A stretch of DNA of 64,000 nt from assembly GCA_036346405.1 (NCBI GenBank), contig CM070548.1, positions 93,528,588 through 93,592,587 on the forward strand. Direction: 5' to 3'. Position 1 is the first letter of the stretch, and each line of letters opens with the position of its first letter. This DNA is from Phyllostachys edulis (lineage: Eukaryota; Streptophyta; Magnoliopsida; Poales; Poaceae). Below the pieces are notes generated by a model. The model did no database searches. It was given only the letters and a program-made list of their open reading frames with translations, and was not told where the DNA came from. The position numbers were made by a program, and so were the translations under genes. Below are positions 1 to 10,211 of this stretch, piece by piece.

Positions 1-480
1 GATGGAAGAAAAGCTAGCAACCCCCAACAACAGCGCATCAGATCCAACCAAGCACAGACATTCTTTACCTGCGGGAAGCGAAAGCACCGCATGGGCAGAA
101 AGGCAAAGGAATTTATACACGAAAGCAGCATTTCATGATTTGTTTGATCATTTGAACGGAAGCCATGTGATTTTGCTGCTAACCATGTACGGAGTAACTC
201 CCTCTCAAAAAAAATGTACGGAGTAACCTGCACAGGCAACTGCATCTCTCACGCCAGCCAGAGAACGCCACCACCTTAATTCGTGCTCTCTTCGAACTGT
301 AGCATTTAACGTAGAACGTTCATGTTGGATCATACATGGGACAATGCCCTAATGCTAGTCAGTGTAAATCCTCTATATTTTTCTCTTCAATGCATATGAT
401 CCGTTTTCCCATCCTAGGTATTGACGGGCTCACTTCTACGTGAGGGATTGGGTGGATTTTTAACAAAATATATACTACAT
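1..480. other. left-edge spacer, no gene recognised
   Basis: A 74-codon open frame at 2-226 has no start context, motif or composition that I recognise. A short sequence, TGTACGGAGTAAC, is repeated around 187 and 214. The remainder is AT-rich spacer. I see no gene, RNA or intact mobile element here. Confidence 0.5.
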
Positions 481-727
481 CTCGCCACTATAGAGTGACG
501 TTTTGGATATGAACACGGTCCTCAAAACACAATTTTGACCATTAATTTTTATTATAAATATATTTACAAAGAAAATTAATTATAATAGTTTGAAAGTACT
601 TTTCGAAACGAATCTACACACATCATTTTCATATGTCTAATCTAAATATTTGTAAAGATGTAGACAACTAAAGTTTACATAGTTTGAATGCACGTATATC
701 AAAACGCCACTATTTTGTAACGGGATG
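481..727. mobile_element. degenerate MITE-like inverted repeat (Stowaway-like)
   Basis: The left end contains CACTATAGAGTGACGTTTTG and the right end reads as its imperfect reverse complement (CAAAACGCCACTATTTTGTA). The interior is AT-rich and carries a TTGACCATTAATTTTTATTA-type stretch often seen in grass Stowaway-like MITEs. No clean target-site duplication could be fixed, so the family call is inference. There is no coding capacity. Confidence 0.4.
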
Positions 728-819
728 CTATGAATTAAAAAATTATATCAAATCACAGATTCTAAACCCCCTGAAACATACTTTCCCAATCTTTTTGTTT
801 TTTTGCTCTTTGATGTAAT

Positions 820-1240
820 AGACCATCTTAGCGTGCTCCTCCTTTCACTTCGGCGAAAAGAGGCCGCTCAACGGGCCAGAGTCAGAGATGCCGGGGAAGG
901 GCTCCTCCTCCAAGAATCTCATGAGTTTGTCGAGCTCCTCCTGCGTGTGAACGACCCGCCGGGTCTTCTCCACCCCCTCCTCCGCGTCAGCTACCTTCTT
1001 CTCCCACTCGGCCTGCACTTACTCCTCTTAGATCGGTTGCTTCCCCACCTCCTCCTGCGTCACCCTCCCCATCTCTCCTCCCCTCACCCGACCGGAAGAT
1101 TCAGATAGTGACTAGGAGGGTGGTCGTACTCGGGGATCTCGATGTAGCCCTTGGCGTCGTACTGAGCCTCAGCGCGGCTTCCGTGGTCGTCCTGGTAGGC
1201 TCGTCGAGCTCCTCTCTCGCGAGGCCGGCGGCGAACGGGC
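820..1240 (-). pseudogene. coding-like remnant, unknown protein, two exon-like blocks
   Basis: On the minus strand two blocks read like real protein. The upstream block (about 1230 to 1105) ends in a YIEIPEYDHPPSHYLNLPVG-type stretch, followed by a possible GTGAGG splice donor. The downstream block (about 1015 to 844) is a charged helical stretch containing EELDKLMRFLEEEPFPG, ending in a stop. GC content is much higher than in the flanking AT-rich DNA, as in grass exons. The blocks are separated by a stop or possible intron, and no start codon or full gene can be built. I do not recognise the family. It could be a transposon-captured gene fragment or the remains of a host gene. Confidence 0.35.
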
Positions 1241-1551
1241 CAGCAACAGCAAGGTCGTCAACCAAACGGACCCTCCTCGACTAAGCGTCGGAGGCGGTCG
1301 ACATCACCTTGCGGCATCAGTCGGGTCTCTTCACCGCCTCCTCCTGCGTCACATTGTCCTCCGTCATGCAATCCTGTACTCATAGCTATAGCCTTTTGGC
1401 TTTTGTTGGTGATTCTGTTTCTCGATATGTTGTTGCTAAGCATTACTATACGTCGATTCGATCCAGCGATGTGAATTGATTTGACGAATGCAAGTTAATT
1501 CAACTTGAATGTTTGCAGCCGACGGCCACAATATCGCTGATAGAAGATCTA

Positions 1552-1904
1552 AGAGCACCTACAATAGCAATAGCTTGTTTCTCAGGTTATTACTAAGAGG
1601 AGAGAAAGTACTCAATCTAATAAAATAAAACAAATAAAACAAGCCTTCTAATAGATTGTTTTTTGAGCTTATATTTAAGACTTTAATTACTACTTTAATT
1701 ACTACCCACAAAACAAGTTTTAAGGTAACAAGCAAGTCTCCAATAGCTATTTTGCTGTTTTTTGTGTTGTGGTATCAACAACTTGCTTGTTTCTTCATAT
1801 AGAAATATGCTCATCTTCTCTTCTCACCATCTCTTTTCCACATCACCTAAATACTGATATGCTCATCCCTTAGTAACAAGTGATATGAACTATTATAGAT
1901 AGTG
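1552..1904. mobile_element. MITE with GAGCATCTACAATAG-type ends (older copy)
   Basis: The left end, AGAGCACCTACAATAG, pairs with a decayed right end near 1889-1904. The orthologous element in copy C (20759-21080) is better preserved, with AGAGCATCTACGATAG and CTATTGTAGATGCTCT. Its presence in both duplicates shows insertion before the segmental duplication. The ends resemble the widespread GAGCATCT.CAA plant MITE class. TSDs are too degraded to fix a superfamily. Confidence 0.55.
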
Positions 1905-2773
1905 TGAGGATTCTACTTGCTGTTGGGACTTGAGAGCACGAATATCATGGGTTATTAAGTCCTTTGTAATGGAGTCGGAGTCTCTATCTCTGTGAATGAC
2001 TGACTGAATGATAGACTTTGATTTGAACAGAAAACTCTGACTGGGATAGCTACGTACAAACGTGTAGTGACTTCCGTCAGATTGCTGATCTCATTGATAA
2101 AAATGCAAAAAGAGATAAATCTACCCGGCTACGAGTAACACCTAACCAAAAACATTTCGTTTTGGAACCCACGCACGCCAGGGAACGCTATATCGTTTTG
2201 GAAATAAATTTCGGATAGAGGCGAAATCACCGAAATATCAGAATTTTGGTTCAAAATTTCGGCGGATTTTCAAACTGGACGAAATTTGACCGAATTTGTC
2301 CAAATTCAAATATATGATGTAATTTGTCCAAATTCAAATATTTATGATGAAATTGTTTTCCATGCGCACGGCAGATGTCACCAACAAAATATTTCTATGA
2401 CACCGGTGCTACATATGACTATATGACACCACCCTTGGATACGAACACGTGACAAACAAACATCTTTATGTATTTCACCCTTTCACCCCTAGGATGCGAA
2501 AAAAATTCTATGTCACTGTTGAGATAAATAAAGATTCGTACTTACCATGTGTTTGCATCATACCGATGGCGTTATATAATTATGCGTAGCACCGGTTTTA
2601 TAAAATTATTTTCCGAGGGCACCGGACGCAGAATGTTACGTGGGCGACAAATCACAGATTTGTAGCTTTGTATCTGCAGCTTTCCTTCTAACGACCGTAG
2701 AATTAAAATCCGCGTACGTGTATAGGAACAACCCCGCAGCTCGATCGTGTTGTGAGTTGAACGACCGCGCCGT

Positions 2774-2790
2774 CCAGTCACGCACGTAAT
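2774..2790 (+). promoter_or_regulatory. shared 17-bp upstream element, gene A
   Basis: CCAGTCACGCACGTAAT lies 32 bp upstream of the TATA box of gene A. The identical 17-mer occurs upstream of B (14063-14079), C (21429-21445) and D (29216-29232), although the rest of the A and B upstream regions have diverged strongly. It holds an ACGT core of the kind bound by bZIP factors; that role is inference. Confidence 0.55.
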
Positions 2791-2821
2791 GCAGACGGAA
2801 TTTTCGCCAAGCTTCTGTTCC

Positions 2822-2829
2822 TATATATA
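2822..2829 (+). promoter_or_regulatory. TATA box, gene A
   Basis: TATATATA about 155 bp before the proposed start codon, in the context TTCCTATATATACTCACGC. The same context is conserved in copy C at 21477-21484. TATTGTATCGTG, about 30 bp downstream, is a possible start site and is echoed by ATTGTATCAC below the TATA box of gene B. Confidence 0.6.
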
Positions 2830-2983
2830 CTCACGCAGATCGCTTGATATTGTATCGTGAAGAAAGCTCGTAGGTAGCTAGCTTAGCTACAGCAGGTTGA
2901 AGAAGCTAGCTAGAAACAGAAGTACGTAGAAGGAAGACTACTACCAGTACTTAGTGTTAGAGAGCATTAAGTCCATCATATAT

Positions 2984-3214
2984 ATGGCCATGACGAGGAA
3001 GGTTGTTTTGCCACTGATGATGGCGGTGCTTATGTTGTTGGCCGTGTCAGGCTCGGCGCGGCGGCTGGTAGGCGGCGAATGGGCCGGCGAGGCCACCTCC
3101 GGCGAACATCGTATCATACAGTTTCTCCACAACCTATATCTGCAGCAACTGAACGGGCCACATGCATCGCCGATCAGCAATAGCCCAAACATCGGGTCCC
3201 CGCCAGGTCACTGA
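2984..3214 (+). CDS. putative secreted signalling-peptide precursor A
   Basis: The predicted 76-residue protein starts MAMTRKVVLPLMMAVLMLLA. A basic N-terminus and hydrophobic core (about residues 6-22) form a classic secretory signal peptide, with likely cleavage near SGSA/RRLVGG. The middle is variable and slightly acidic. The C-terminus ends ISNSPNIGSPPGH, rich in Pro, Asn, Gly and His, without cysteines after the signal peptide. This layout fits plant post-translationally modified peptide hormones (CEP, PIP and CLE are examples), but the tail matches none of their consensus motifs that I know. An upstream ATG at 2954 is in frame, but 2984 is preferred: it matches the conserved start of copy C and places the signal peptide at the terminus. 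Single exon. The A/C duplicate has a similar tail, supporting a real coding role. The function is not known. Confidence 0.7.
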   Translation: MAMTRKVVLPLMMAVLMLLAVSGSARRLVGGEWAGEATSGEHRIIQFLHNLYLQQLNGPHASPISNSPNIGSPPGH

Positions 3215-3394
3215 ATATACGGTAGACAGCATACCAAGTACCAGAGCTATATATATCACCCAGTTACCCATACATCAACAGATCAATTGACGTACAATTG
3301 TGATATTAATTAATTTATCCTTGTGATTCGCTACAATAACTGTTGGTGATATACCCTAGAGGTATTGTATCGCGTCTATTTTTATGAATTATAG

Positions 3395-3400
3395 AATAAA
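3395..3400 (+). terminator. candidate polyadenylation signal, gene A
   Basis: AATAAA about 180 bp after the stop codon, in the context ATAGAATAAATG, conserved at the equivalent place in copy C (22034-22039). Plant signals are loose, so this is only a candidate. Confidence 0.4.
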
Positions 3401-3527
3401 TGTTATTATGTTCCTTGGATGGATTAGTATTTATAAATATGAACAAGTATGTGACTTGTTGGTGGAGCTATCTAAGTTACATGATGCCATTCTAAATGTA
3501 TTACTGGTCGGATGTCACTAGTCGGAT

Positions 3528-3543
3528 GTATACTGAAAGTGAT
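3528..3543. mobile_element. left tip of MITE split by the LTR element
   Basis: GTATACTGAAAGTGAT is the inverted counterpart of the right MITE end at 12928-12949 (ATCACTTTCAAGTATAC). The non-autonomous LTR element at 3544-12734 inserted inside this terminal repeat and duplicated GTGAT (3539-3543 and 12735-12739). Confidence 0.7.
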
Positions 3544-6080
3544 TGTAATACCCCAAACATTTATTGGAGAAAATAAAATTCGGGAAAGCGAAATTTATTC
3601 AATTTCAAACTCAACCAAATTCTAGAATCGAAGTTAAGTTCTAAATTCAGAGTTTGGGGAAACTTAGAGCTTGGGCCTCCGGCTTTATTGTTAATATTCC
3701 GAACCTCAAATTAGAGAGAATAATATTCGGGAGAGGAGAATTAATTCAAATTCGTTTGCTTCAAAGTTTAATGTAATACTATGAGTTCCGATTAGAGAGA
3801 ATTTATGTAATGCCCCGAACAGATTGTGAGGTAGAAGTTTGATCACTCGGTTAATTCAGAATAAAGGAGGGGATTTATTCAACTGTTCAACCCTGCCCTG
3901 GGCTTGGGCCCTTGGCCAACAAGCCCAAGGGGTGGACCAAATAGGCCCATGGGGGGAGCAGCCTTGAGATCCAAGGGTGGAGGATGCAGCCTCTAGATCC
4001 AAAGGTGGGGAGGGATGCTCTTACCCTAACCCCAACCCTGCCCTCATTCTTTTTCCTGGCCGCCACCTCCTTTACCCTGCTGGCCGCCGCCCCATCTTCT
4101 TGCTGCCGCCGCCCCTTGCTGCTGCTCTCCAGGCCGCCCCTCCCTGCCTAGTGGTCGGCCTCCCCTGCTTCTTCCTCCCTTGAGGCGCCTCCTGCTGTCC
4201 ATGTTGCTTCCTCCAACCGAGCTCATGTGAAGCAGCCCTTGGTGGCCGACCAAGAGAGGAAAAGAGGGAGGGGGAGGGGGGTTCTTGGGGGGGAGCTTGC
4301 TCATCAACTTCCTGGGTTCTCCAAGGGTAAGGGTTGCCATTCTTAGTTGTTGATTGTTGGTAGTTGCGATTTGGATCAGATTTGGTGGGACAGATTGGTT
4401 TTCTGCTGTAGTCCTGTTCTGTCCAGTAAGTTGCGTGGAAGTTTTCGGGACCTTAGAGGCCGATCCAGAGGTTTTGGTCTCCTTGAGATGTCTAGGTCTC
4501 GTCCTTAAGATTCCGTGGCCACCGAGTTTACTCAATTCCGTTAACCGAGTCAAAAGTTATGGTTTAATTAATGTCTACAGTCCAGATCGTAGATTATTTT
4601 CCAGCAGTCTTCTTGCGTGGACGTTTTCGGATCCTTAGAGGCCGATCCAGAGGTTTTGGTCTCCTTGAGATGTCTAGGCCTCGTCCTGAAGTTTCTGTGG
4701 CCGCCAAGAACACGTATTTCCGACGGTTGTAGCAAAAGTTATGCTATTTTCTTTGCTGCTGCCCTTGTCGTTGAGACAGAGTATGACCGTCAGGTTCAAC
4801 TGATGGGAAGTATTTTATTTTGGCCGATTTGGTCTTTTCTGTCAACTTGAGAAAGTTAGATTTATTAGTTTAGAATCCACAGAAATTGGATTCAATTCAT
4901 TCCGAGTTCCAGATCTTTAATTATGATTTTTTTTCCGTGCTGCTGTCCAGTTTGGGATTTCGACAGCTTTGTCGGTTTTTCAGATTAGACTTAGTAGTTA
5001 AGTCTTGGGACAATAGAAAGCGTTGTAGAACGTTATTTAGTAGTGACGTGTTCGTACTATTCTTATTCATGTTACTTGCTTGTTTAGGCGGTGGAGCCGC
5101 AGGTTTAGGAGTTTCTTCCTTGCCGGCTAATACGTCGCATCTCTGAAGGCAAGTGCAATGTTTATTATATGGCTTGTGTGGTATGAATGTTTTGATGTCT
5201 ACCTGTGCTTTAATATGATGGAAGAAATGCTGATTATTCTATGATCGTTCTTATGTATTGAAATGTTACTAGATGTCGATGTTATCTATGCAGTAGAGCA
5301 TATCATGCATACATTGTAGTAACCGCCCACGAGTGGGCGAGTTTGACCCATCCTTTCCGGGATGGGTATGTAAATCCCATCAATTCCAGTATGGGCAATG
5401 TTGGACACCGTATGATACGTTCTTCATACGGGGAATTGGATCCCGCATTTTTGTTAAGATGCGGCACGAGTGATCACCGACGGGTGTTTCACCGGCTATA
5501 CCGGTATATGCAGCTTGAGTCGTCCATTGTGAATCTTCATTCATTTCATACATTCATCTCTATTCATTGTTGTTATGTTCAGCACCTTTGAGGAGGTTGG
5601 CTTGTTATTGTTCCTACTTGTCCGTTCTTCCATTGTATTTCTTTGAGTCTTGGACTCACGCTTGTTGTTGTTTATTTTTTTAGGTGATCGTTGATGCTAG
5701 CTCTACCGGAGGAGTAGACACACACTAATCAAGAGATTCACTTTATTCACGTTTAGCAATTTGATATTGTTTCTACCTTTTACTCTTCATGGATGAACTG
5801 TAATAAATAAGTCTTGTTGAGAAGGAAGGATACCTTCTCCGCAACTATTGATGTTTCATTCTGTTTAATGATGAACCGTAATAAATAAACCTTAAATGGA
5901 GAAGGAAGGATACCTTCTCCATATTTCTTTGTATGTTTAATTGGAGAAGGAAGGATACCTTCTCCATATTTTAGATTGTTTATTTGTGCCTAGTTGTCTT
6001 TATTTCTATTCTTCCGCATTATGGGTGTATGTTAGTGTAATTAGGTGACATCTTGGCTTTCAAATAGCCAGGGTGTTACA
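3544..6080 (+). repeat. 5' LTR of the LARD-like element
   Basis: Starts TGTAATACCCCAAACA and ends TGTTACA. It contains a GC-rich tract at about 3890-4300 and an internal duplication of an 85-bp segment (about 4430-4520 and 4615-4700, both with GGCCGATCCAGAGGTTTTGG). Three short hairpins lie near its 3' end. It matches 10212-12734 nearly base for base. Confidence 0.9.
5819..5966. repeat. three identical hairpins in the 5' LTR
   Basis: Three copies of a perfect short palindrome with arms GGAGAAGG and CCTTCTCC around an AGGAT loop lie at 5819-5840, 5897-5921 and 5942-5966. The set is repeated in the 3' LTR at 12473-12620. They sit in the last 270 bp of the LTR, in the R/U5 position, so they would be in the transcript leader if transcription starts upstream in the LTR. 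Confidence 0.75.
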
Positions 6081-6082
6081 GT

Positions 6083-6094
6083 TGGTATCAGAGC
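6083..6094 (+). other. primer binding site (initiator Met tRNA type)
   Basis: TGGTATCAGAGC begins two bases after the 5' LTR. It is complementary to the 3' end of plant initiator tRNA-Met, the usual minus-strand primer of many plant Ty3/gypsy and Ty1/copia elements. Confidence 0.9.
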
Positions 6095-9000
6095 GGGCTT
6101 TAGGTCCATGGTGAATAGGTTGACAACTTAGGTAAGACTAATTTGTTAAAATTTGTAAATGGTTAATTAACCTAAAACTTGACACACTAGTGCACAGTAG
6201 GATGGGATGGTTCAAGCAATGCATTTCTGTTTCCCTTATGTTGCATTGTTACTCGATGATATGATATGATCCTCTATATCTATGCATTTATTCTATGATT
6301 ATGATATGATCTTGTATACTCCTATGTGAGTATAATATTGGTTATGAGTGATGATAGTCGATGTTGAGAGGTTGAGGTCGTGGTTGTAGCTCTGGGCTTT
6401 GCCAGGTTACACCATTGTTCGTGGTATAAGAATAGAGACGTAGTTACCCGATTGTCATAGTTAAAGGTGTTGAGGGTGAGTTTCTTTAGAAGAGTTGTTC
6501 TCTTCTTTGAGCTTGAGTTTTGGTCAATTCTGGTTATAGTTGCGGTTGATGAAGTTTTCTTGAGTTAGTGTTTGCAATGCAGCTGGTGAGTTTTCATTGG
6601 TCTTTCTTGGTTCCATAGAGCGATTACTTGTTCTCCAAATTGCTGATCTATTGTTGTTTCTTGTGAACATCGGTTATCAGTAAGATTTATCTTTTCATGG
6701 GAGTTCTTCCCTTCTAATTGGAAACTTGATTCATTTACTCGCTTGGTATTCGGTAATGAAAGTTTTTTTACTGCGAGTTCTTTAAACTGTGAAAGGCTTT
6801 GGCCTTATGTATTTCTTTTGGATTACCCCAAGCGTTGAGGTTTAATGTCTCTCTTTTGTTGAATGAAGGTGTTAAAATCCTTTTGTGAGGTCCTGTTATG
6901 TTTAAGCGAGAGGTGTTAAACATAGAAATTCGTTGATAAGGTTTGAGCTATCAAGTCAGATCTGTAGCGTGATGCATGATTATTCTTAACTAGAATCCAT
7001 GCAAGGAAAATTGATTAATTTGAAATGTCATTGTATTTGGTACATGATGGATTTTAGATAAGAGTTGTCCACATCTGTTCAGGACCTATTGATGTTAAGA
7101 AGTGTGGAAATGTTGATGAACCGATTTGATCTTTATGATCGAGTAATCTGCTAAATTTGTTAGATGAATTGGAATCTAAGTCTTCCTTCGGTTATTCTAA
7201 CCGCTAGTGATGGTTAAGTTAAGGATGCGTTCGAATGTTGCCTTGGTAAATATTAATCTTGAATTCATTCTCATAACTGTTGTTGAGTTTGCAATAAGAG
7301 GTAGGATCATGATTGAGCCTTGTGTGGCTAGTCAGCATTTAGTTTGTGCTATTTTGGCGTTGAGCGTCAATAAGAATTAAATGGATGAAGTCTAATAAGA
7401 TATTAAGGTTGGTGTACTTTTGTGATATTGTCATGTTCTAGTATCATCTTGTTGAAAGAGTTTTGTTGTTGAAAGAGTTTTGTTTCAACCTTGTGGCTTG
7501 TGTTCTTTCAGAAAGTCTTAGGATGGAGTAGTAATGTTTGATGATTCTTGGTAAGAGTATATGATTTCAACACCAGCAATTGTCGGTAATGTGAGAGTGA
7601 TGTTGATTCACATATAGAGAAAGTAATTTGAGCGCCTCTCGTGTTATTGAGTAAATGAAAATATTCCATGTTTTGCGTTCGCAATCTTTTGGAGTTCATG
7701 ATTTTTGTGGTAGCTGAAATTGGTTTGAACTTAGTGGTGTGTTGAAAAGTTCAATTGGTTCAAAAGCGGTTCATGTGATTTGGTCTTAAATGTTCCTCTT
7801 GTGCTGACATTACAAGATGATGTCGTAACCAAAGAAAAATGGTTTACTTCATTAAAGGAAAAGGAGTAATTGTAGTATTTAAGGTTGGCAAGCTTTGTAA
7901 CGCACCACTCAATTGAAGTGTGTATGACCTTTCTATTCGTTGCATGAGAGTTCCTCAAGATTCAAAAGCAATGTTTTGTTCTTATGGGTTGAGGTTTGGA
8001 ATTCTCTTCTTGTGGGACTTGTACCCTCAACTGTTGACTTCCCTTATGTTTTCCTAGCTCATTGCTTAATTGACTACTTTCCTTGGTCCTATGCTTATTG
8101 CGAGTGGCATACGTTATTCTTTGTACTGGGAATCGCTTTCAATTGCCTTTTCTGTTGAGAAAAGAATAATGGATTTGTTTCACAAAACCTTTCAGAGTGT
8201 ATAATGGCAGATGGTTGGTGGTGATCAACTAAATGACTTGTGAGACTTTAGAAGTCAAATTGATTGGGACGTATTGAGTGATAAGTTGATTTCTTGGAGT
8301 AATCCTTGGAGAGGGTTTGACTTAAATAGAAGTTTGGTCCTTGGGACCAAACTGATGGCATTAATGCAAATACTAGGACCTAGAGTGGTTTGTGGTCCGA
8401 GATCTTTTGTCATGCTAAGTGGAACATTAAGGTTGTTTAAAGTATGGAAAATCTTGGTAAGTTCTTAGAGTACCACGATTGAGTACCTTACACAGTTGTG
8501 TAGAAGATTTGTGACGGTGTAGTTCAAAGAAGATAGAATTGTGAGAGATCTAATCGTTACGGCAACTATGGAGATGATAGGAAATGTTGAGTAAATGTCA
8601 GGTATGACTTGGTTTCAACGAGTGACTTTCTTAGCGTTGGAATCTTTCAAAGGATACTTTGGTCGAGAATATATCTATCATTTGACGCTAATGATTGAGT
8701 ATGGAAAGATTGTGGAAATTGTAGCCACCGGATCTGATGATTTCCCTACCTTTTACACCAGAAGTTCATTCTAGGAGTCTTGCGGGTTAACTTTGGTCGC
8801 CCAAGGGTTGTGTGTAGAGAAAATAGAAAGCTGGTGTACTCTGAGCAGTAGAATGATCGTTGATAGAATCCTTCTGTTGTAGAACATGAGCGAGTGTACT
8901 GAGGATTCTGAGATGTTATTCCTAAAAGTTGAGATGATGTGATTACGTGAGATCTTTTCAGTGGTGCTTTGGGTACTATCTGTCAAATTAATTTCGTCAG

Positions 9001-10198
9001 TAGAAGGAGTTGTACAGAGTGCTCGGTGGAATCTTTAAAGCCTCTCCACAAAGGTGTGTATGATGTATTTTGGTTTGAGCATAATTTGAGGATGTTAAAT
9101 CTAGAGGGTTGAGCTCGTGTGGTATGCGATGAATTCGAATTCCAAGGTTTAAGAGAAAGTTTTATTCCAAAAAGAGAAACTGAGAAAAAGGATATTTCCT
9201 CGGGTAGTGAAGCACTTTCTTGATTCACGTTTGAGCGTTGTGTTGTTGACTGAGGTCTTCCACAATTTGAGTTGGCACTGTGTTGGCATGTGTGATTCTT
9301 TCCAATTCGGACCAAAACAAAAGAAGTATTTGGTTTGGACATTCGAGTGATTTCTCCTTTGACTTTCATGATGTTCATTCGCAAATTGCCTAAATAGAAA
9401 GTGGAATTATTTTCGTAAGGAATTGTCAAATTCAGGATTTTACCCTTTTGGTGGAGAGTTAGTTTTGCGTGGATACAATAAGAACTCTCTATTTCCAGTT
9501 GGATTCTCTTTGTGAATCAGTGGTTTAAGAACTAGTTCTGTTGTGCATTCTTGTTTAAAGGAGGTGACCCTTGTTAGATGAAGAGTTTGATTTTGAGCAT
9601 CAACCTTCGCTGCACGGGTGCGTGTGGGACAGGGGCGCGGGCATATGGCACATGGCGCGCGAAGTCCCGAAGTGGACATACGGCATGGCATATGTGCCGG
9701 CACTGGACGCACGGACGTGTACCGAGGGGTGGTTCTGGGCATTGGTTGTGTGTTTTCGTACCAAAGGAGAGTTGGTCCAGGTACTTTGGTTCGTTTTCGA
9801 CAATTGCGGAAATTAGTAAGTTGGCGTATCACTTTGACCGCCTCGGGTCCATACGTGACGACGCATAGCGTCCGGTGTGTTCTGGTGCTTAGTGAGTAGC
9901 TAAGCGATTCAAAGCTTGGGATTTCGTTAAATACGTTAACCATCGAGTAGGGTTTTATTTTCAATTCTCTTCTGATGGTACCTGAAATAGCCGGGTTGAG
10001 TATTAGGTCCGACATCGTTTCACGCCTTTGGATTGTGGTCTTTTTAGTCCGAAAGAAAGGCCACTTGAGAATTGAAGTCTCGCATGCGCGAATAGTATTC
10101 GGATTGGTTTGCATCGTGTCCGTGTTTGTTGTTGTTTCACTCCAGTCGCACTTTTCTTTAGGGAAGGTCGGTGAGTAGATTCGGGGTCGAATCCTGTT
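6095..10198 (+). other. non-coding interior of the LARD-like element
   Basis: About 4.1 kb with a G/T-rich plus strand and no reading frame resembling gag, protease, RT, RNase H or integrase. The longest open frames (for example 9440-10228 on the minus strand) are low-complexity shadows running into the LTR. A small GC-rich patch at 9600-9740 differs in base composition from the rest and could be a captured fragment; I do not recognise it. Intact ends with a non-coding centre mean that any mobility depends on proteins from another element. Confidence 0.7.
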
Positions 10199-10211
10199 AA
10201 GGGGGGTAGAA
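10199..10211 (+). other. polypurine tract of the LARD-like element
   Basis: AAGGGGGGTAGAA directly precedes the 3' LTR (TGTAATACCCC at 10212). It is the expected plus-strand primer position and fixes element orientation. Confidence 0.88.

Larger units (their letters stand above)
1382..3527 (+). repeat. segmental duplication block, copy A (holds peptide gene A)
   Basis: This stretch matches 20590-22165 in the same orientation, from TAGCTATAGCCTTTTGGC through the peptide gene to about 3525, so promoter, coding region and 3' region were all duplicated. Copy A has about 540 bp (2112-2655) missing from copy C. A third fragment at 22405-22498 plus 25509-25634 matches 1908-2160 and retains the start of that 540-bp segment. 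The segment was therefore probably lost from C rather than gained by A. Confidence 0.85.

Noticed and set aside
2941..3192. 83-codon minus-strand frame over gene A
   Set aside because: Antisense shadow of the peptide gene; it does not persist as a frame in copy C.
4044..4553. 169-codon minus-strand frame in the 5' LTR
   Set aside because: It lies over the GC-rich LTR tract; the matching frame in the 3' LTR is broken by indels, so it is not a conserved gene.
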